The notes: generated from the sequence alone by a model not told the origin. Numbered from the stretch's first letter, positions 8,781-17,804 are shown. The stretch: 60,024 nucleotides of DNA from an uncultured bacterium (GCA_945949875.1 CAMFGH010000005.1:1-60024), one strand, 5' to 3'. A program made the numbers and translations.

Positions 8781-8808
8781 TTTTTTTATTCAGTCTACAG
8801 AAAATTTT

Positions 8809-9303
8809 TTATCTTGCATCCCCGGATCTGTTTTTCTTCTTTGCCGGATTTTTCTGTTGTGCATCGTTCTTCCTGCTTTCCTTCTGTTCTTTTTGTTCCT
8901 GCTGCGGCATCTTCATCACATGAAGTTCCCCGTTAAACAAAGTAAAAATTTCCGGTGACTGATATTTTTCTTTAAATTTTTCAATCTGCTCCGGTGTCAG
9001 TGAAGTAAAATCATCTTCTGTCAGCCCTACTACAAGGAAAGTCCCGGCTATCGCATCATAGACCTGTCCATGATCATCATATAACGCCCGATTCAGGGGC
9101 AATCCTTCAAATTTCCCGTTTCCATTTAAAAGGATTCCAACCTCGTCCTCGAATGGATAGGTCATTTCAATGTCACCGCCTACTGCCTGCTGCAGATCCT
9201 CCAGCGCATTCGGAATGTTCTTGACATAGGGTTCTTTCATAGGCTCAACTACCAGCACTGTCATCATTTCTTCCTGCATTCCAGATGCTTCTTTTTCATC
9301 CAT
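8809..9303 (-). CDS. DUF3846-domain protein
   Basis: The protein has 164 residues. The domain begins with VLVVEPMKEPYVKNI and continues with a glutamine-poor alpha/beta core including LQQAVGGDIEMTYPF and PLNRALYDDHG, then GTFLVVGL. This is the usual DUF3846 pattern, a small fold common in ICEs and phages of Clostridia and without a known activity. The last 40 residues are Lys/Gln-rich and disordered. AGGAGG lies 9 nt before the ATG. It is probably co-transcribed with the sigma-like gene 57 nt upstream. Confidence 0.75.
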   Translation of the reverse strand: MDEKEASGMQEEMMTVLVVEPMKEPYVKNIPNALEDLQQAVGGDIEMTYPFEDEVGILLNGNGKFEGLPLNRALYDDHGQVYDAIAGTFLVVGLTEDDFTSLTPEQIEKFKEKYQSPEIFTLFNGELHVMKMPQQEQKEQKESRKNDAQQKNPAKKKNRSGDAR

Positions 9304-9359
9304 CGTATCAATCCTCCTGTCTGTTCGTTCTAATAGTCAGCCGATGAACCCCTTTTGTT

Positions 9360-9800
9360 TTATTCAAATTTCATGGACTTTTTGATCTTTCCCCGTAATC
9401 TCCGCAATCTTGTATAAACCGTCTGCTCCGGCAGTTCCATATGATGACTAATCTCTTTTGGTGCATATCCCATCATCTTCATGACAACCATCTGAAGGGT
9501 TTTCTTGTCAGTTGATAGCAGAATCTGAAGCAGATCTTCATTCTCCACGGTATCCAGCAGGGCTTCCACGCTCTCTGGCTGGGACTCTTCGGTTTCTTTT
9601 TCTTCCAGAAGCAGTTCCATGCAGTCCAGAAGCGAGGTCTGATGTTCCCGGAATCTCCGCTCTGCCTTGAAATCATCCCAGTCATACTCACGGAGCTTCT
9701 GGATCGTCACTTCATCCACGCCCTGTTCACGCAGGATCTTCTCTTCCTCTGCTTTCCACTGGTTCCATCTATATTCTTCTTTTGCTTTGTTATAAGCCAC
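9360..9800 (-). CDS. Sigma-factor region 4-like regulator
   Basis: The protein has 146 residues and starts at GTG behind GGAGG. The C-terminal third is a sigma-70 region 4-type helix-turn-helix (LQMVVMKMMGYAPKEISHHM followed by ELPEQTVYTRLRRLRGKIKK). The N-terminal part is acidic and coiled, with no recognisable region 2. ICEs of Clostridia often carry such region-4-only proteins, thought to bind DNA or the polymerase to activate transfer genes. Four promoters in this window share a non-standard -35 element, and this is the only sigma-like protein here, so it is the first candidate to recognise them; that link is inference. It marks the left border of the cargo block. Confidence 0.75.
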   Translation of the reverse strand: MAYNKAKEEYRWNQWKAEEEKILREQGVDEVTIQKLREYDWDDFKAERRFREHQTSLLDCMELLLEEKETEESQPESVEALLDTVENEDLLQILLSTDKKTLQMVVMKMMGYAPKEISHHMELPEQTVYTRLRRLRGKIKKSMKFE

Positions 9801-9922
9801 TTATCTTTTCCTCCGACCTGAATTTTTGTGAAATCAAATCGGAGTGTGGCGGTGATCTGGCTCGTTCTTCCTGTCTACAGGAATGCCCGGCATCTCTGCT
9901 GTTTCCCTGCAAACACGGATCT

Positions 9923-9948
9923 CCTTTGTAATCATATCTTTACAAAGG
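9923..9948. repeat. Inverted repeat upstream of the sigma-like gene
   Basis: CCTTTGTAA (9923-9931) pairs perfectly with TTACAAAGG (9940-9948) around 8 nt. It lies about 125 nt upstream of the sigma-like start, so it could be an operator or a leader hairpin. Confidence 0.4.
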
Positions 9949-9985
9949 CACAGTGTATCGGATGTACCTGTCAGCTAACGGTCAG

Positions 9986-10011
9986 AAAACTGTCAATTGA
10001 CGGTCAGTTTT
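9986..10011. terminator. Terminator-like hairpin between cargo and backbone
   Basis: AAAACTG (9986-9992) pairs with CAGTTTT (10005-10011) around a TCAATTGA palindrome, with a short T run on the plus strand and A-rich flanks. ACGGTCAG occurs twice here (9978-9985 and 10000-10007). It lies 60 nt downstream of the orphan regulator stop on the minus strand, at the edge of the cargo block. Confidence 0.45.
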
Positions 10012-10073
10012 TATCACCTTCTTTCCAGAATAAATAAAAATAAGACGAACAATCTTTTTACGGATCATTCGCC

Positions 10074-10787
10074 TTACTGTTTTTCATTTTCATTATTCAA
10101 TTCAAATTTGTATCCTACCTCTCGCACACTGACAATGCAGTTTCCGGCACCATCTTCAATGGTATTCAGCTTTTTTCTCAATCTTTTAACCAGACACCAA
10201 ATAATATTTTTTATATCACCAACAGGATAATCTTTCCAGACAATCTGGTAGATCTGTTCAAATGTATAAATTCTCCTAGGCGATGACGCAAGCAGGTAGA
10301 GAAAATCATATTCTTTTTTATTGAGATTCAATTCGGTTTGGTTCCAATATGTCTTATGTAACTCTCTGGATATTAACAATTTTCCTTCTCTGATGTTTAA
10401 TTCTTTTTTCTTATCTTCTGCTTTTCTTGCCCATTCTAAATATCTTCGAGTTAACGAAAAAATATGCAGTTCTAATTCTTCTTTTCCAATATTAATATCA
10501 AATACAGAATCTGCACCTGCATGTATAAGAGTCTTTTTATGCCGCAACGGATTTTCTGTTAAAGCAATAACTGGCGTATATGTGATTATTCTTATTGTTG
10601 AAATTATTTCTGCGGTAAGATCCAGAGAATCAGTACTGCCAATTACTATAATATCGAAATGAAATAAACTCAATTTCTTCAGGCACTCATAAACAGTGGT
10701 TACATAGCATGATTTTATTTGTTTTTTGATTTCAATGTGCATATCCTTTTCCGTATAGAACAGGATATTATAGTCGTTATCACACAT
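10074..10787 (-). CDS. Orphan OmpR-type regulator with degenerate receiver
   Basis: The protein has 237 residues: a receiver-like domain (1-115) and a winged-helix OmpR/PhoB DNA-binding domain (about 135-230; LNKKEYDFLYLLASSP, VWKDYPVGDIKNI, VREVGYKFEL). The receiver lacks the phospho-acceptor: the strand that normally ends in Asp reads FDIIVIGSTDS, with Gly50 at that place, and the N-terminal acidic pair is replaced (ILFYTEKD). It therefore probably works without phosphorylation, through dimerisation or ligand binding. There is no partner kinase next to it. It lies downstream of the acyltransferase, 19 nt from its stop. Confidence 0.8.
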   Translation of the reverse strand: MCDNDYNILFYTEKDMHIEIKKQIKSCYVTTVYECLKKLSLFHFDIIVIGSTDSLDLTAEIISTIRIITYTPVIALTENPLRHKKTLIHAGADSVFDINIGKEELELHIFSLTRRYLEWARKAEDKKKELNIREGKLLISRELHKTYWNQTELNLNKKEYDFLYLLASSPRRIYTFEQIYQIVWKDYPVGDIKNIIWCLVKRLRKKLNTIEDGAGNCIVSVREVGYKFELNNENEKQ

Positions 10788-10806
10788 ATATATTTTCTTT
10801 CAGAAG

Positions 10807-11832
10807 TTATTCGTCAGTACACCATGCCTTTTCTTTAAAAAACATAATGTTGATTAATCTCAGCACATGATTATATGCCCAATTTACAGGAACACTTCCT
10901 AAAATTAAAACCATCAGTAAAGAAATCAGAAATAAACTTCCCACATTCAATAACAGCGGTATTTTTAAGATCTGGAAACTGTTCATTGCAATCTGCATCG
11001 GATAGTGGAAGAAATATATTCCCATTGTTCTTCGCCCGCTTCCAATAAAAGTAAGAAACAAATTTCTGTCAGGAATAATTGCAAGTAACGAAATTATCAT
11101 TAAAAACGAGGCTAAATATGTAAATAACCGAATAAGCATTCCTTCCATCTCACTGATATTACTTGCCCTGTAGGAATGATTTCCCCTGAATATATCTACC
11201 GGAAGATTATTTCCCAGCATATATGCTGTCATCAGATACAGCAAAATCAGAGTCAGACTCATTAAGATCCATTTTCTCCTGAAGTTTCTTAATACTGTGA
11301 TATATTGGCTTTTCCATAAATATCCAGCTACAAAAAACGGAAAAAACACAACTATTCTGGAAGCTGACAGGTATGTGGAAAATTCATTTCTTGTTCCGGC
11401 CCACAATGAAAATATAATACTTAGTGGAACAATAAATCTTATTCTTCCAAAAGCCTCTATGATAAGTCTGTAAACAAATAGTGCCAATACATACCACATA
11501 ACGGTTCCGGAAGGGCGCAAGATATCATAATCCATGTTATAACCAAGCCATACCTTGACTGCCCATGTAAAACTATATCCCAGAATATATGGAACCAACA
11601 GGTTCTGAATATTTTTCAGTACATTTTGTTTACTTTTTGACAAAAATCCTGAAACAAAAATGAAAGCTGGCATATGAAAAACCGTGATAGCATACCACAA
11701 CTGACGCACTGCCGGATTCACTTTTACAAGCTGAAATGCAATAATATGATTAAAGACTACCAAAAAGATCAAGATAACTTTTATATTATTGATCAGAAAA
11801 AAATATGGTACTCCCTGTTCCTTTGATTTTAT
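10807..11832 (-). CDS. Membrane acyltransferase 3 family protein
   Basis: This polytopic membrane protein has about 10 hydrophobic segments. The N-terminal part carries the acyltransferase 3 signature (FLVVFNHIIAF, then FHMPAFIFVSGFL), as in OafA- and fucose-acetylase-like enzymes that O-acylate cell-surface sugars. The frame is open 20 codons upstream of the TTG at 11772, and this extension (KSKEQGVPYF, LINNIKVI) is needed for the first helix and the usual N-x-I-K motif. The extended start at 11832 is ATA, about 8 nt after an AGGGGGG ribosome site directly behind the transpeptidase stop. I place the start there, but a TTG start is possible. It is last but one in the two-component-system operon, which suggests surface modification under that control. 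Confidence 0.75.
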   Translation of the reverse strand: MKSKEQGVPYFFLINNIKVILIFLVVFNHIIAFQLVKVNPAVRQLWYAITVFHMPAFIFVSGFLSKSKQNVLKNIQNLLVPYILGYSFTWAVKVWLGYNMDYDILRPSGTVMWYVLALFVYRLIIEAFGRIRFIVPLSIIFSLWAGTRNEFSTYLSASRIVVFFPFFVAGYLWKSQYITVLRNFRRKWILMSLTLILLYLMTAYMLGNNLPVDIFRGNHSYRASNISEMEGMLIRLFTYLASFLMIISLLAIIPDRNLFLTFIGSGRRTMGIYFFHYPMQIAMNSFQILKIPLLLNVGSLFLISLLMVLILGSVPVNWAYNHVLRLINIMFFKEKAWCTDE

Positions 11833-11846
11833 ATTTGATTCCCCCC

Positions 11847-13328
11847 CTAATATAGAATGATCGGATATCCACCATCAATCGCATTGTATATCACTTCTGC
11901 CTGATCAGGCGGCAGATTTATACATCCATGACTTCCGTTTGTTTTATATACGTCTCCTCCAAATTCCGGCTGCCAGTCCGCATCATGCAGTCCCTGTCCA
12001 TATACAAATGGCATCCAGTATGTAACCGGAACTTCATATCCATAAATGTCACTGGACAGTGTGAATGGACTTGCTTTATAAGCAATCGCATAAGCACCCG
12101 TATAAGTTGCACGATCTTCTGTTGGAAGTCCGCTGATTACGTCTGTGTCTGTCACAAGTACTCCGTTTTTATACAGCCAGAGATGTTGCTGTTCCAGACT
12201 GACTTCTATATAGCTTCCATTCAGATCATCTGTTCCATTTCGTGACAGACCTTCTTTTTCATAAATTGGTGAACGCTGAATGGTTGTTCCGCTTTGCAGA
12301 TCTGCACAAAGCTGTTCGAATTCGGCATCCTGGTCAATGCGAAAGCCATACTCATTATTACTTATTGTTACAGTCTGACCATTGGATGTATAGAAAGATC
12401 TTGGCACATATATTGTGTTGTATTCACTTGCCAGACTTTCTATATACGCTCTGACTTTATCAGAGTCAATTTCAACTTTGTCCCCTGAAATGACCATCCA
12501 GGAATTGATCGTTGCAGAATCAATTGTTTCTGTTACATCACCAAACAGATAAGTAATTGAAGTATTATTATATTTTTCTATATTCGTGTTTAGTTCTGAT
12601 AAACGACTGAGCAGTTCTTCAGATGATGCTGTAACAGCAGCCTGACTGTATGTATTTTCATTTATATCTACAGATATCGCCTTTCTGGAAAAATCCTCTT
12701 CCAGATTTCTTTGGATACAATCGGATGTGTACTGCAATAATCGGTTTGGATCAATCTGATTGCCCTGCACTGCATCAACAATAATAAATTTTTTGCTTGT
12801 ATCGTCATATTTTATATAGGCATCTTCAGAACTGATTCGCTCTGTATCTGCTGTAAAATGCTCCGCTGAGAGTGTCTCAGATAATCGGTTATCATCCCTG
12901 ACAATTTCATATGGAATTTTCCAATCTTCTCTAGGCTCAAATATTGTTCTTTTCTTCCATATTTCTTTCTTCAGTTTAAACAGTTCTGTTTCTAATGTCT
13001 GTGTATTAAGCGAATATCCCAGTTCTCTTAATGAAACCGTATAAACACTCTTTCCATTCTCATAAAAAGAAACCGTTTTATCTTCAAAAGCCGTATTTAT
13101 TTTTTCTGTTGCCTGATCTGGTGTGAGACGGGATACATTCTGTCCATAGACAAATGTTTTACAACCCATTGTCTGTGTATCTGTTACGATCTCATATGCG
13201 ACAAATCCCACGGTCAAAACGATCATCAGCAGGATGCTTATAGATAAAATGAATTTTAACTTCTGCTTCCTCTTCCCTTTTCTGTTTGTTGGTTGTCTTT
13301 GTTCTCCTCTCTTCTTTCGTTCACTCAT
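11847..13328 (-). CDS. L,D-transpeptidase (YkuD) with tandem PG-binding domains
   Basis: The protein has 493 residues from the ATG at 13328 (AAAGGAG, 8 nt spacing). It has a short basic cytoplasmic tail, one membrane anchor (FILSISILLMIVLTVGFVAY), then two PG_binding_4-type regions and a C-terminal YkuD domain. The catalytic motif is GSHGCINLP, containing the His and the nucleophilic Cys, preceded by YWMPFVYGQGLHDADW. The enzyme makes 3-3 cross-links in peptidoglycan on the outer face of the membrane. Such cross-links can bypass beta-lactam-sensitive D,D-transpeptidases. It follows the histidine kinase by 44 nt, so wall remodelling is a likely output of this system. Confidence 0.88.
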   Translation of the reverse strand: MSERKKRGEQRQPTNRKGKRKQKLKFILSISILLMIVLTVGFVAYEIVTDTQTMGCKTFVYGQNVSRLTPDQATEKINTAFEDKTVSFYENGKSVYTVSLRELGYSLNTQTLETELFKLKKEIWKKRTIFEPREDWKIPYEIVRDDNRLSETLSAEHFTADTERISSEDAYIKYDDTSKKFIIVDAVQGNQIDPNRLLQYTSDCIQRNLEEDFSRKAISVDINENTYSQAAVTASSEELLSRLSELNTNIEKYNNTSITYLFGDVTETIDSATINSWMVISGDKVEIDSDKVRAYIESLASEYNTIYVPRSFYTSNGQTVTISNNEYGFRIDQDAEFEQLCADLQSGTTIQRSPIYEKEGLSRNGTDDLNGSYIEVSLEQQHLWLYKNGVLVTDTDVISGLPTEDRATYTGAYAIAYKASPFTLSSDIYGYEVPVTYWMPFVYGQGLHDADWQPEFGGDVYKTNGSHGCINLPPDQAEVIYNAIDGGYPIILY

Positions 13329-13371
13329 TTTCAATGCTCCTTTTATCTCCCCATATTTTAATTTCATACTG

Positions 13372-14760
13372 CTATTTCGGTAATTCTATAGAAAAAACAG
13401 TTCCGTTTGTTTCATCACTGGATGCCCATATTCGTCCATTATGCCTTTCCACAATAGCTTTTGTGATAGAAAGACCAATGCCCATTCCTCCAGTCTTTGT
13501 GTTTCTGGATTTATCAACTCGGTAAAACCGTTCAAACAGATGCTCTAAAGCATCTTTCGGTATGATATTTCCTTTATTCTGAACCTGGATCAGGACTGAA
13601 TCCGTCATCTGTTTATAAATAATGCGTATACTGCTTCCGGTTTCTGCATATTTGATTGCATTTGCTACCAGGTTTGTCATACACTGCTGAATTCTCTGAC
13701 GGTCTCCACACAACATATCTCCCGATCTGGTACATAGTGTCAGTTTCAGATTTTTTTCCTGGAGTTTCGGTTCAAAGCTCCAGCATAATTTTTCACACAA
13801 GCTGCTAAAATCAAATGATTCCAAACGCAGCGGTTCTCTTTGATTTTCCAGTACATATAATTCCTGCAGCTGACGGACAATATGGATCAGTCGCAGAATT
13901 TCCTCATAACAGCTCTCCAATCGTTCAGTTGTCGGTTCCCATATTCCATCCAGCATCGCTTCCAGATGCAGCTGCAGGTTGGTTAATGGTGTCCGAAGCT
14001 CATGAGCCACATCTGATGAAATCTGACGTTTTTGTATTTCTTCTTTTTCCAAAGCGGCAGACATTTCGTTAATTGCAGTTATTAAACTCTGCGTTTCATC
14101 TATGGAGCTCTTTTCCTGAATCTGTACCCCGAATTTTCCTTTTGAAATCTCAGCCGCAGATCTGGTAACATCAGAGATTGGTTTTGTCAGTTTTTTTGAC
14201 ATAATAACACCAAGTATAACTGCCACAAAAATGAATATACCGGACAGTAAAATCAGAAATCGATTTAATGTTCCCAAAAGTCGGATTTCTCCATCTGTAT
14301 AAGAATACGGTCCATAATATCCGATTGTCAGTTTTCCGGTCTGAACTCCATCTGATTCAAGCAAATATTCTTTTTCCTGATAGGAACCTTCAAATTTAAT
14401 ATAACGGCTGTGCATATTACTTTCTGCATGTTGAAGTGTAAGCTGACATTCCTCTTCCTTATGTGTCCGGATATCCCAGTCTAATTCACCATCCAGCGTC
14501 TGAAGCCGTACCAAAAGGCCATTTTGTAAAGCTGCATTTCCAACAATTTCAACCCCTGTCGTTTCGTATTTTTGTTTGTCTTTCTGATAAACTCCTTTCA
14601 TTTGTTCAACGACAGTTCGCATTTTTTCATCAAGCTGTTCTTTTGCATATCCGCTGAACACATTTTCCATGGAAACTGTATAAAATAGCGCCAGAGATAA
14701 AAGAATAACAATGGAAATAAAAGAATACGAAAATATAAGCCTGCCTTTTATTGTTTTCAT
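13372..14760 (-). CDS. Membrane sensor histidine kinase
   Basis: The protein has 462 residues. It has a TM segment at about 8-30, an extracytoplasmic sensor domain of about 130 residues, a second TM at 167-188, a HAMP domain (about 189-240), the H-box SSDVAHELRTPL with His253, then N, G1 and G2 boxes (NLVANAIKYAE; TGGMGIGLSITKAI). All ATP-binding and phosphorylation motifs are intact. The sensor domain is not recognisable. It lies 10 nt behind its response regulator. Position near the HflK/HflC/PpiC operon suggests it detects envelope or metal stress, which is inference. Confidence 0.9.
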   Translation of the reverse strand: MKTIKGRLIFSYSFISIVILLSLALFYTVSMENVFSGYAKEQLDEKMRTVVEQMKGVYQKDKQKYETTGVEIVGNAALQNGLLVRLQTLDGELDWDIRTHKEEECQLTLQHAESNMHSRYIKFEGSYQEKEYLLESDGVQTGKLTIGYYGPYSYTDGEIRLLGTLNRFLILLSGIFIFVAVILGVIMSKKLTKPISDVTRSAAEISKGKFGVQIQEKSSIDETQSLITAINEMSAALEKEEIQKRQISSDVAHELRTPLTNLQLHLEAMLDGIWEPTTERLESCYEEILRLIHIVRQLQELYVLENQREPLRLESFDFSSLCEKLCWSFEPKLQEKNLKLTLCTRSGDMLCGDRQRIQQCMTNLVANAIKYAETGSSIRIIYKQMTDSVLIQVQNKGNIIPKDALEHLFERFYRVDKSRNTKTGGMGIGLSITKAIVERHNGRIWASSDETNGTVFSIELPK

Positions 14761-14769
14761 CTTTGCTCC

Positions 14770-15456
14770 TTATGGTACAAATTTATATCCAACACCATAT
14801 ATCGTAACAATATATTGTGGTGATTTTGGATCTGGTTCAATTTTCTGTCTGAGATATTTTATATAAGTATCAACACTTCTGTCATATCCATCAAATTCAT
14901 CTTTCAAAGCAAAATCAATAATCTGCTCTCTCGTGAATGCACGTCCCGGTGATTTTACCAGCAATTCAAAAATATTGTATTCCGTAGGTGTAAGATGAAG
15001 TTCTTCATTATTCTTTTTTATACTGTGTGCCTGAAAATTAACATCTAAATAATCAGTTCCAATTTTCAATATTTCCGGCTGGCTTCTTTCCACCCGTCTT
15101 AATACTGCCTCCACCCTTGCAATAACATTTCTGGGACTGAAAGGCTTTACAATATAGTCATCTGCACCGCATTGCAGTCCTGCGATCATGTCACTTTCAT
15201 CCACTTTTGCAGTAAGCATAATAATCGGAATATCTTTTTTCTGATGGATAACCTGGCACACTTCTTTTCCCATAATATCTGGCAGCATTAAATCAAGCAG
15301 GATCAGATCCGGTAACTCTGTTTCTGCCAGCTTTATGGCATTTCTTCCATCATAGGCAACAGCAGTCAGATATCCGGCTTTTTCCAGATAAGCCTGAAGT
15401 ACCTCTGTGATTTTTTTCTCGTCATCTACAATTAATATTTTTTTTGACTGTTTCAT
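14770..15456 (-). CDS. OmpR/PhoB-family response regulator
   Basis: The protein has 228 residues with a complete receiver: acidic pair in ILIVDDEKK, phospho-acceptor Asp55 in LILLDLMLPD, Thr and Lys in IIMLTAKVD and IVKPFSP. The C-terminal winged helix is of the OmpR class (LTPTEYNIFELLVKSPGRAF; VDTYIKYLRQKI; YGVGYKF). Proteins of this class bind 11-bp-period direct repeats. Exactly such a repeat lies upstream of the PpiC-SPFH operon at 21553-21570, making that operon a likely target. It is the partner of the kinase 10 nt downstream. Confidence 0.92.
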   Translation of the reverse strand: MKQSKKILIVDDEKKITEVLQAYLEKAGYLTAVAYDGRNAIKLAETELPDLILLDLMLPDIMGKEVCQVIHQKKDIPIIMLTAKVDESDMIAGLQCGADDYIVKPFSPRNVIARVEAVLRRVERSQPEILKIGTDYLDVNFQAHSIKKNNEELHLTPTEYNIFELLVKSPGRAFTREQIIDFALKDEFDGYDRSVDTYIKYLRQKIEPDPKSPQYIVTIYGVGYKFVP

Positions 15457-15483
15457 AAGTTCACCTTCCGTATATTTTTTATT

Positions 15484-15717
15484 TCACTTTAACGTTCTGT
15501 ATTCTTGCATGGTAATCCTGTCATTCAGAATTTTAAGAATGATACCGGAAGCATATATGATTCTTTCCATATTTTTCTTTAAGGCTACTATCGTAAGGAT
15601 ATTCGTTTCTTTTTCAAAATCCACAAATTCCACACCATATATTTTTCGGATTTCCACACAGATCATTTGTGCAGATGTTCCGGCTGGTAAATATAATAAG
15701 AAAAACCTTTTTTCCAT
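15484..15717 (-). CDS. Small protein, possible HMA-like fold lacking CxxC
   Basis: The protein has 77 residues and I do not recognise it as a named family. The predicted pattern is beta-alpha-beta-beta-alpha. The segment GTSAQMICVEIRKIYGVEF lines up with the CANCANLMEDAAKKTAGV segment of the HMA protein at 23978-24196, with the metal-binding Cys pair replaced by Thr-Ser-x-x. It could be a non-metal-binding regulator with the same fold. It lies between the HflK terminator (28 nt upstream) and the response regulator (27 nt downstream) with a GGGTGTGA ribosome site, so it heads the two-component operon. Confidence 0.5.
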   Translation of the reverse strand: MEKRFFLLYLPAGTSAQMICVEIRKIYGVEFVDFEKETNILTIVALKKNMERIIYASGIILKILNDRITMQEYRTLK

Positions 15718-15745
15718 TTTTCACACCCATTCATTAACACTCGAA

Positions 15746-15788
15746 AAACAGTGCATTTATAATTCGTTTTTTGCCAAATGCACTGTTT
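15746..15788 (-). terminator. Terminator or attenuator between hflK and the two-component operon
   Basis: A 13-bp perfect inverted repeat, AAACAGTGCATTT (15746-15758) with AAATGCACTGTTT (15776-15788), ends in TTTTT on the minus strand. It starts 8 nt after the HflK stop. Only about 28 nt then separate it from the 77-aa gene, too few for a clear promoter, so the downstream operon may depend partly on read-through. Confidence 0.7.
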
Positions 15789-15795
15789 CTCTATT

Positions 15796-16899
15796 TTATT
15801 CTGTCACAGAAATATTTCCGGATAATGCAGAATCATATAATTTCAGATCTACATTTCCATCCGCTGAATCGACAATATACATTTTCACAAGTGGAAGTAT
15901 TTTATCCATTGTTTCCAGTAAAAGTCTGTATTTCGTTGTATCTTCCGAATATATTTTTGAATTATTTTTATATTCTGTCAGCATACTTAAAAACTTCTCA
16001 GTATCACCAGTTGCTTTTGCAATCTGTTCTTCTTTATATGCTTCCGCATTAGATATCAATGCACTTGCGTCCGCTCTGGCCTGAGGAATCAGACTATTAT
16101 AATATCCATTTGCTTCATTGATAGCTGTTTCTTTTTCTTCTTTTGCAGTTGTTACGTCCAAAAATGCTGCTGATACTGTATCCGGTGGTACAATTTCCTG
16201 AATATTAAATGCTGTGATCTGAATTCCCGTATCATACCTGTTCAATTCTTCCTGTGCAAATTTCAGTATCTCATTCTGTGCAGCAGTCTTTTCTGTACTT
16301 AAAATATCATCAACCGCTGTATTTGCCATCAGCCTGACAAGTGCTGCCTCGACACTGTATCTTACCAGCTGTTCATTATTTCCATTTACATTATAAAGAA
16401 ATTTTGCTGCATCACTGACTTTATAATGAACAATTGCCTGTGTCGTTATAATATTTTCATCTCCTGTTAAAAGCTGAATCGCCTGTGGTTCTTCATCTGG
16501 CTGGTGAATATGTTCCGGCAGTGACATTCCAACATCTGCTCTTCGAACTTCTGAGACATTGACTTTCTGTACTTCATCTATTGGCCATGGAAATCTGTAA
16601 TGCAGACCTTCTCCTACAGACTGGCTGCTGATACTGCCAAACCTTCTTACAACAGCCTGTTCACCTGGATTTACTATATAAATTCCTGTCAGAAAATAGA
16701 TTGCGACAATAGAAATCCCCATAATACCAATTATCTTTTTGGGATTAATATGTCCGAATGCACCCTTAAGATCTTTTACCACTTCATTTTCATGCGGCAT
16801 TTTAATTTTCTTTAATCTGAATCGAAATCTCTTTTTCTCAGGATTTTGTGTTTCATCACTTTTTGAGGTGGATTTTATTCTTTTTAATGGTATTTTCAT
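15796..16899 (-). CDS. hflK: HflK-type SPFH protein
   Basis: The protein has 367 residues. A basic cytoplasmic tail of about 50 residues precedes one TM segment (IIGIMGISIVAIYFLTGIYI), followed by the SPFH domain (NPGEQAVVRRFGSI, then HYRFPWPIDEVQKV) and a coiled-coil helix (DVTTAKEEKETAINEANGYY). HflK and HflC form a ring in the membrane that encloses and moderates the FtsH protease. The start overlaps the hflC stop by 4 nt. It is the last gene of the foldase-SPFH operon and is the second HflK-type domain in it; the other is fused to a metal transporter. Confidence 0.88.
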   Translation of the reverse strand: MKIPLKRIKSTSKSDETQNPEKKRFRFRLKKIKMPHENEVVKDLKGAFGHINPKKIIGIMGISIVAIYFLTGIYIVNPGEQAVVRRFGSISSQSVGEGLHYRFPWPIDEVQKVNVSEVRRADVGMSLPEHIHQPDEEPQAIQLLTGDENIITTQAIVHYKVSDAAKFLYNVNGNNEQLVRYSVEAALVRLMANTAVDDILSTEKTAAQNEILKFAQEELNRYDTGIQITAFNIQEIVPPDTVSAAFLDVTTAKEEKETAINEANGYYNSLIPQARADASALISNAEAYKEEQIAKATGDTEKFLSMLTEYKNNSKIYSEDTTKYRLLLETMDKILPLVKMYIVDSADGNVDLKLYDSALSGNISVTE

Positions 16900-17804
16900 T
16901 CAGCATTCTCTCCTTCCGCCCCATCTGTGCTTCCACTTAAATATTTCAGTATCTCTGCTGTTGACGGCAAAATCAGTGTTGTGTTACCATCTATTGTTTT
17001 CTCATAAGTTTCCAGTGTACGGATAAATTCATAAAACTCAGGATCTTTTTGGTATGCTTCTCCATAAATCCGAATGGCCTCCGCATCACCTTCACCTTTA
17101 ATCTGCTGTTCCTGCTGATATGCCTCCGCAAGAATCAGCTTTTGTTCTTTTTCTGCATCAGCACGTATTTTAGCTGCCTCTTCACTTCCTTCTGCTCTGT
17201 ATTTCTGAGCCATCTGCTCACGTTCAGCACTCATTCTGTCATAAACACTCTGCTTGTTGGCTTCTGGAAAATTTAATACACGAATCTGTGCATCCACAAC
17301 TTCAATGCCATATTCTGCTGCTTTTTCTTTGGCATAGGTAACAGCATCTGTTATCACCGTATCAAGCTGCAGTTCTTCTGCATTGGTATTTACCAGCTGC
17401 TCCAGATTGTACTTACCAAGCTGGACACCCAGACTGGAAGAGAAAACATCTGTAAGTCTGGCTTCTGCTCCGATCTGATCTTTCACCGTTTTCAGATACA
17501 AAACAGGATCTGTTATTTTCCATGCTCCATAATAATCTAATGACACACTTTTCTTATCTAATGTCAGAAGTTCTATGGAATTAGTCTGATATACCTGAAC
17601 TCTCTTATCCAGCTTCTGCACAGACTGAACCGGATCTGGAAGTTTTACTTTCAGTCCAGGATTTTCATTTACATTTACAGGATTTCCGAATTGCGTTACA
17701 ACTGCATATTCAGTTACATCCACTTTATATACCATTAAAGTTGCCACAAAAAGAATTGCTATAAGCCCTGTTCCGATTACTACTTGTTTAGGTATTTTTC
17801 TCAA
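16896..17804 (-). CDS. hflC: HflC-type SPFH protein
   Basis: The protein has 302 residues with one N-terminal TM helix (VVIGTGLIAILFVATLMVY), the SPFH domain (DVTEYAVVTQFGNPVNVNE; SIELLTLDKKSVSLDYYGAW) and the HflC signature RVLNFPEANKQSVYDRMSAE, followed by the long EQ-rich helix (QEQQIKGEGDAEAIRIYGEA). It is expected to pair with HflK subunits into a hetero-oligomeric ring at the membrane. It overlaps both neighbours by 4 nt (ATGA type), implying equal, coupled translation of the three SPFH genes. Confidence 0.92.
   Translation of the reverse strand: MRKIPKQVVIGTGLIAILFVATLMVYKVDVTEYAVVTQFGNPVNVNENPGLKVKLPDPVQSVQKLDKRVQVYQTNSIELLTLDKKSVSLDYYGAWKITDPVLYLKTVKDQIGAEARLTDVFSSSLGVQLGKYNLEQLVNTNAEELQLDTVITDAVTYAKEKAAEYGIEVVDAQIRVLNFPEANKQSVYDRMSAEREQMAQKYRAEGSEEAAKIRADAEKEQKLILAEAYQQEQQIKGEGDAEAIRIYGEAYQKDPEFYEFIRTLETYEKTIDGNTTLILPSTAEILKYLSGSTDGAEGENAE

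Noticed and set aside
8288-8808. Group II intron or degraded gene
   Set aside because: There is no GTGYG start, domain V hairpin or maturase remnant, and all six frames are broken or compositionally odd.
15407-16084. A 225-codon plus-strand frame over the response regulator, 77-aa gene and HflK
   Set aside because: It crosses three minus-strand coding regions and a terminator and has no family features.
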